Source: Variovorax dokdonensis
Lineage (GTDB): Bacteria; Pseudomonadota; Gammaproteobacteria; Burkholderiales; Burkholderiaceae_C
DNA length: 64,000 bases
Assembly (NCBI RefSeq): GCF_030316895.1
Contig: NZ_JASZYV010000002.1
Location: forward strand, 124,001 to 188,000
Direction: 5' to 3'
Numbering within the stretch: position 1 is the stretch's first letter; each line of letters starts with the position of its first letter. The notes below the pieces were generated by a model. The model saw only the letters and a program-made list of their open reading frames with translations, was not told where the DNA came from and made no database searches. This document shows, piece by piece, positions 62,626 to 64,000 of the stretch. Position numbers and translations under genes: made by a program.

Positions 62626-64000
62626 TCAGTTGTCCGTGGCTGTCCAATCCACCAGCGCATCGAAGGCGGAGCGCGCCGCCGCCGCATTGGCATGGTTGGC
62701 CAGCGCGACCAGGACGTAGCGGCGGCCGCTGTTGCCATCGACGTAGCCGGCCAGGCCGGAGACGCCGTACTCGGGCATCGTGCCCGACTTGAGGTGCGCC
62801 GTGGCACCCGATCGCAGGTTGCGCCGGCGCAAGGTGCCGTCGACGCCGACGACTGGCAGCGAGGCCATCAGCTCCGACATGACGGGTGAACGCCAGGCCA
62901 CCTGCAGCATGTGCGCGAGGCCGCCGGCCGTCACGCGGCCTTCCATCGACAGGCCCGAACCGTTGTCGACCAGCGGCCCGCCGTCGCCGGTCCCCATGCG
63001 GTCGTTCCACCACTGGCGCATGACGCCGCGCGAAGCGCCGAAGGTCCCGCGACGGCGCTGCTGCAAGCCCAGCGTGAGGAAGAGCTGGTCGGCCATCACG
63101 TTGTTGCTGTACTTGTTGATGTCGCGCACCACCTCGGCGAGTGGCGGCGATTCGGTTTCGAAGGCAGGCGCAAGGCCTTGGGGAATTCGCCCGTCGCGCA
63201 CCGCGCCGCCCACGCTGCCACCCATCTCGCTCCACAGGCCGGCCACCGCGCGCGCGGCAAAACTCGCCGGCTCCGGATAGGCCAGCGGCCATGCGACGTC
63301 GCCGCATTCGGCGGGCAGGCCGCCGCCAAAGGAAAAGCGGGCGCTCTGGAAGTCCGCGCGCAACGCCGCCCGCCAGTTGCCGCAGCCCTTGCTGTTGGAC
63401 AAGGGCACGCTGGCCGGAATGTCCACGCCCGAAAGCGGCGGCTCGGCGCTGAGTCGGGCCACACGCCCGGCAGGGTCGGGCGCAAAACGCAGCACCACCG
63501 TCTTGTAGTTGACCAGGAGCGCGTCGGCGCCGGCGTTGTACGACTTGAGCGGACGCCCGTCGAAGGCGCCTGGATCGGGCTCGCCGGTGTCGAAGGCGCT
63601 GCGGTCGAGGACGATGTCGCCGCGGATGCGCGTGATGCCCATGGCCTGCACGCGGCGAAGCAGCAGCCACAGGCGCTCGATCACCAGCTTGGGGTCGCCG
63701 CTGCCGCGGATGTAGAGGTTGCCCTCCAGCGTGCCGTTGCGCACCTGGCCGTCGATGTAGACGGGCGTCTTCCAGACGAAGGCCGGGCCCAGGATGTCCA
63801 GGCCCGCGAAGGTGGTGATGAGCTTCATCACCGACGCCGGGTTCATCGGCGCCTGGCTGCGCCAGGCCAGGCGTGGCGCCTGCTGTCCCTCGGCGTCTGC
63901 CACGAAGAAGGACACGGCGTCGACCGGCACCTTGGCCTGGACCAGCGCGGCTTCGACTTCGGGCGGCAGCGCCACCATCTGGCCCGTGCCCGCGGAAGCG
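62626..64000 (-). CDS. dacB: D-alanyl-D-alanine carboxypeptidase/endopeptidase (PBP4), 5' end cut by window edge
   Basis: Periplasmic low-molecular-weight penicillin-binding protein of the peptidase S13 family, which trims stem peptides and cuts crosslinks. The frame is open to position 64000; about 457 residues are visible, and the signal peptide lies outside. Active-site motifs: SVMK in MNPASVMKLITTF, YSNN in INKYSNNVMADQLFL and KSG in TAHLKSGTMPEYG, with DNGSGLS between them. The inserted domains II/III of the family (about 70-260) are present. Confidence 0.93.
   Translation of the reverse strand, partial: ASAGTGQMVALPPEVEAALVQAKVPVDAVSFFVADAEGQQAPRLAWRSQAPMNPASVMKLITTFAGLDILGPAFVWKTPVYIDGQVRNGTLEGNLYIRGSGDPKLVIERLWLLLRRVQAMGITRIRGDIVLDRSAFDTGEPDPGAFDGRPLKSYNAGADALLVNYKTVVLRFAPDPAGRVARLSAEPPLSGVDIPASVPLSNSKGCGNWRAALRADFQSARFSFGGGLPAECGDVAWPLAYPEPASFAARAVAGLWSEMGGSVGGAVRDGRIPQGLAPAFETESPPLAEVVRDINKYSNNVMADQLFLTLGLQQRRRGTFGASRGVMRQWWNDRMGTGDGGPLVDNGSGLSMEGRVTAGGLAHMLQVAWRSPVMSELMASLPVVGVDGTLRRRNLRSGATAHLKSGTMPEYGVSGLAGYVDGNSGRRYVLVALANHANAAAARSAFDALVDWTATDN

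Noticed and set aside
1..64000. tRNA or rRNA genes, insertion sequences, prophage, CRISPR arrays, integrases
   Set aside because: I found no cloverleaf-like or rRNA-like sequence, no transposase or integrase, no terminal repeats and no regularly spaced direct repeats. A tRNA scan could still be run to confirm.

Overview
The window looks like a chromosomal segment of a high-GC betaproteobacterium. The gene content and order (glnE divergent from yhdP; yajC-secD-secF; smg-dprA beside def-fmt; pgk-pyk-fba-purC-purE-purK-tsaC) fit order Burkholderiales, probably Comamonadaceae (Variovorax/Acidovorax-like). This assignment is inferred from family knowledge, not from a search. The segment is densely coding and mostly housekeeping. 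I see no rRNA, tRNA, CRISPR array, insertion sequence, prophage or attachment site, and no gene-free stretch longer than 300 bp. The longest non-coding stretch is 16734-16996.

Region 1 (1-18.8 kb): the tail of an unknown gene, then septal lytic transglycosylase rlpA and glnE on the minus strand. The AsmA-like giant yhdP diverges from glnE and is followed by a nitrilase-family amidase and a PAS histidine kinase/FixJ-type regulator pair. Next come an OmpA-like lipoprotein, a 45-residue membrane protein whose start codon overlaps that of mltA, a Tat-exported PhoX phosphatase with a Pho-box-like array upstream, a thioesterase, an orphan PTS IIA, a TorF-type porin and a small secreted protein.

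Region 2 (18.9-33.8 kb) is the metabolic accessory part. An Lrp/AsnC regulator diverges from a homodimeric pyruvate-dehydrogenase-type E1 (MdeB-like) that has no E2/E3 nearby. A translationally coupled four-carbon sugar-acid cluster follows (ltnD-otnK-otnC-otnI), ending in a RidA-family gene that lacks the catalytic arginine, then a FAD oxidoreductase. A second Lrp/AsnC gene, followed by an MFS exporter with a fused C-terminal domain, diverges from a fused indolepyruvate ferredoxin oxidoreductase. So two separate Lrp-type regulators each face a large ThDP enzyme that oxidises 2-oxo acids.

Region 3 (33.9-49.4 kb): yajC-secD-secF and a DUF1631 gene; smg, dprA and a LysM protein facing def, a BamE-domain lipoprotein, fmt and azlC-azlD; then a minus-strand three-gene operon (FAD hydroxylase, alpha/beta hydrolase, VOC dioxygenase) that looks like an uncharacterised aromatic-degradation route. 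Its promoter region carries nested inverted repeats.

Region 4 (49.5-64 kb): pgk, pyk (with an operator-like palindrome), an L,D-transpeptidase-like protein, fba and purC separated by a clear terminator, a LuxR-type and a Crp/Fnr-type regulator, a META-domain lipoprotein, a thioredoxin-TPR co-chaperone, purE-purK-tsaC, a secreted lipase and a dacB gene cut by the window edge.
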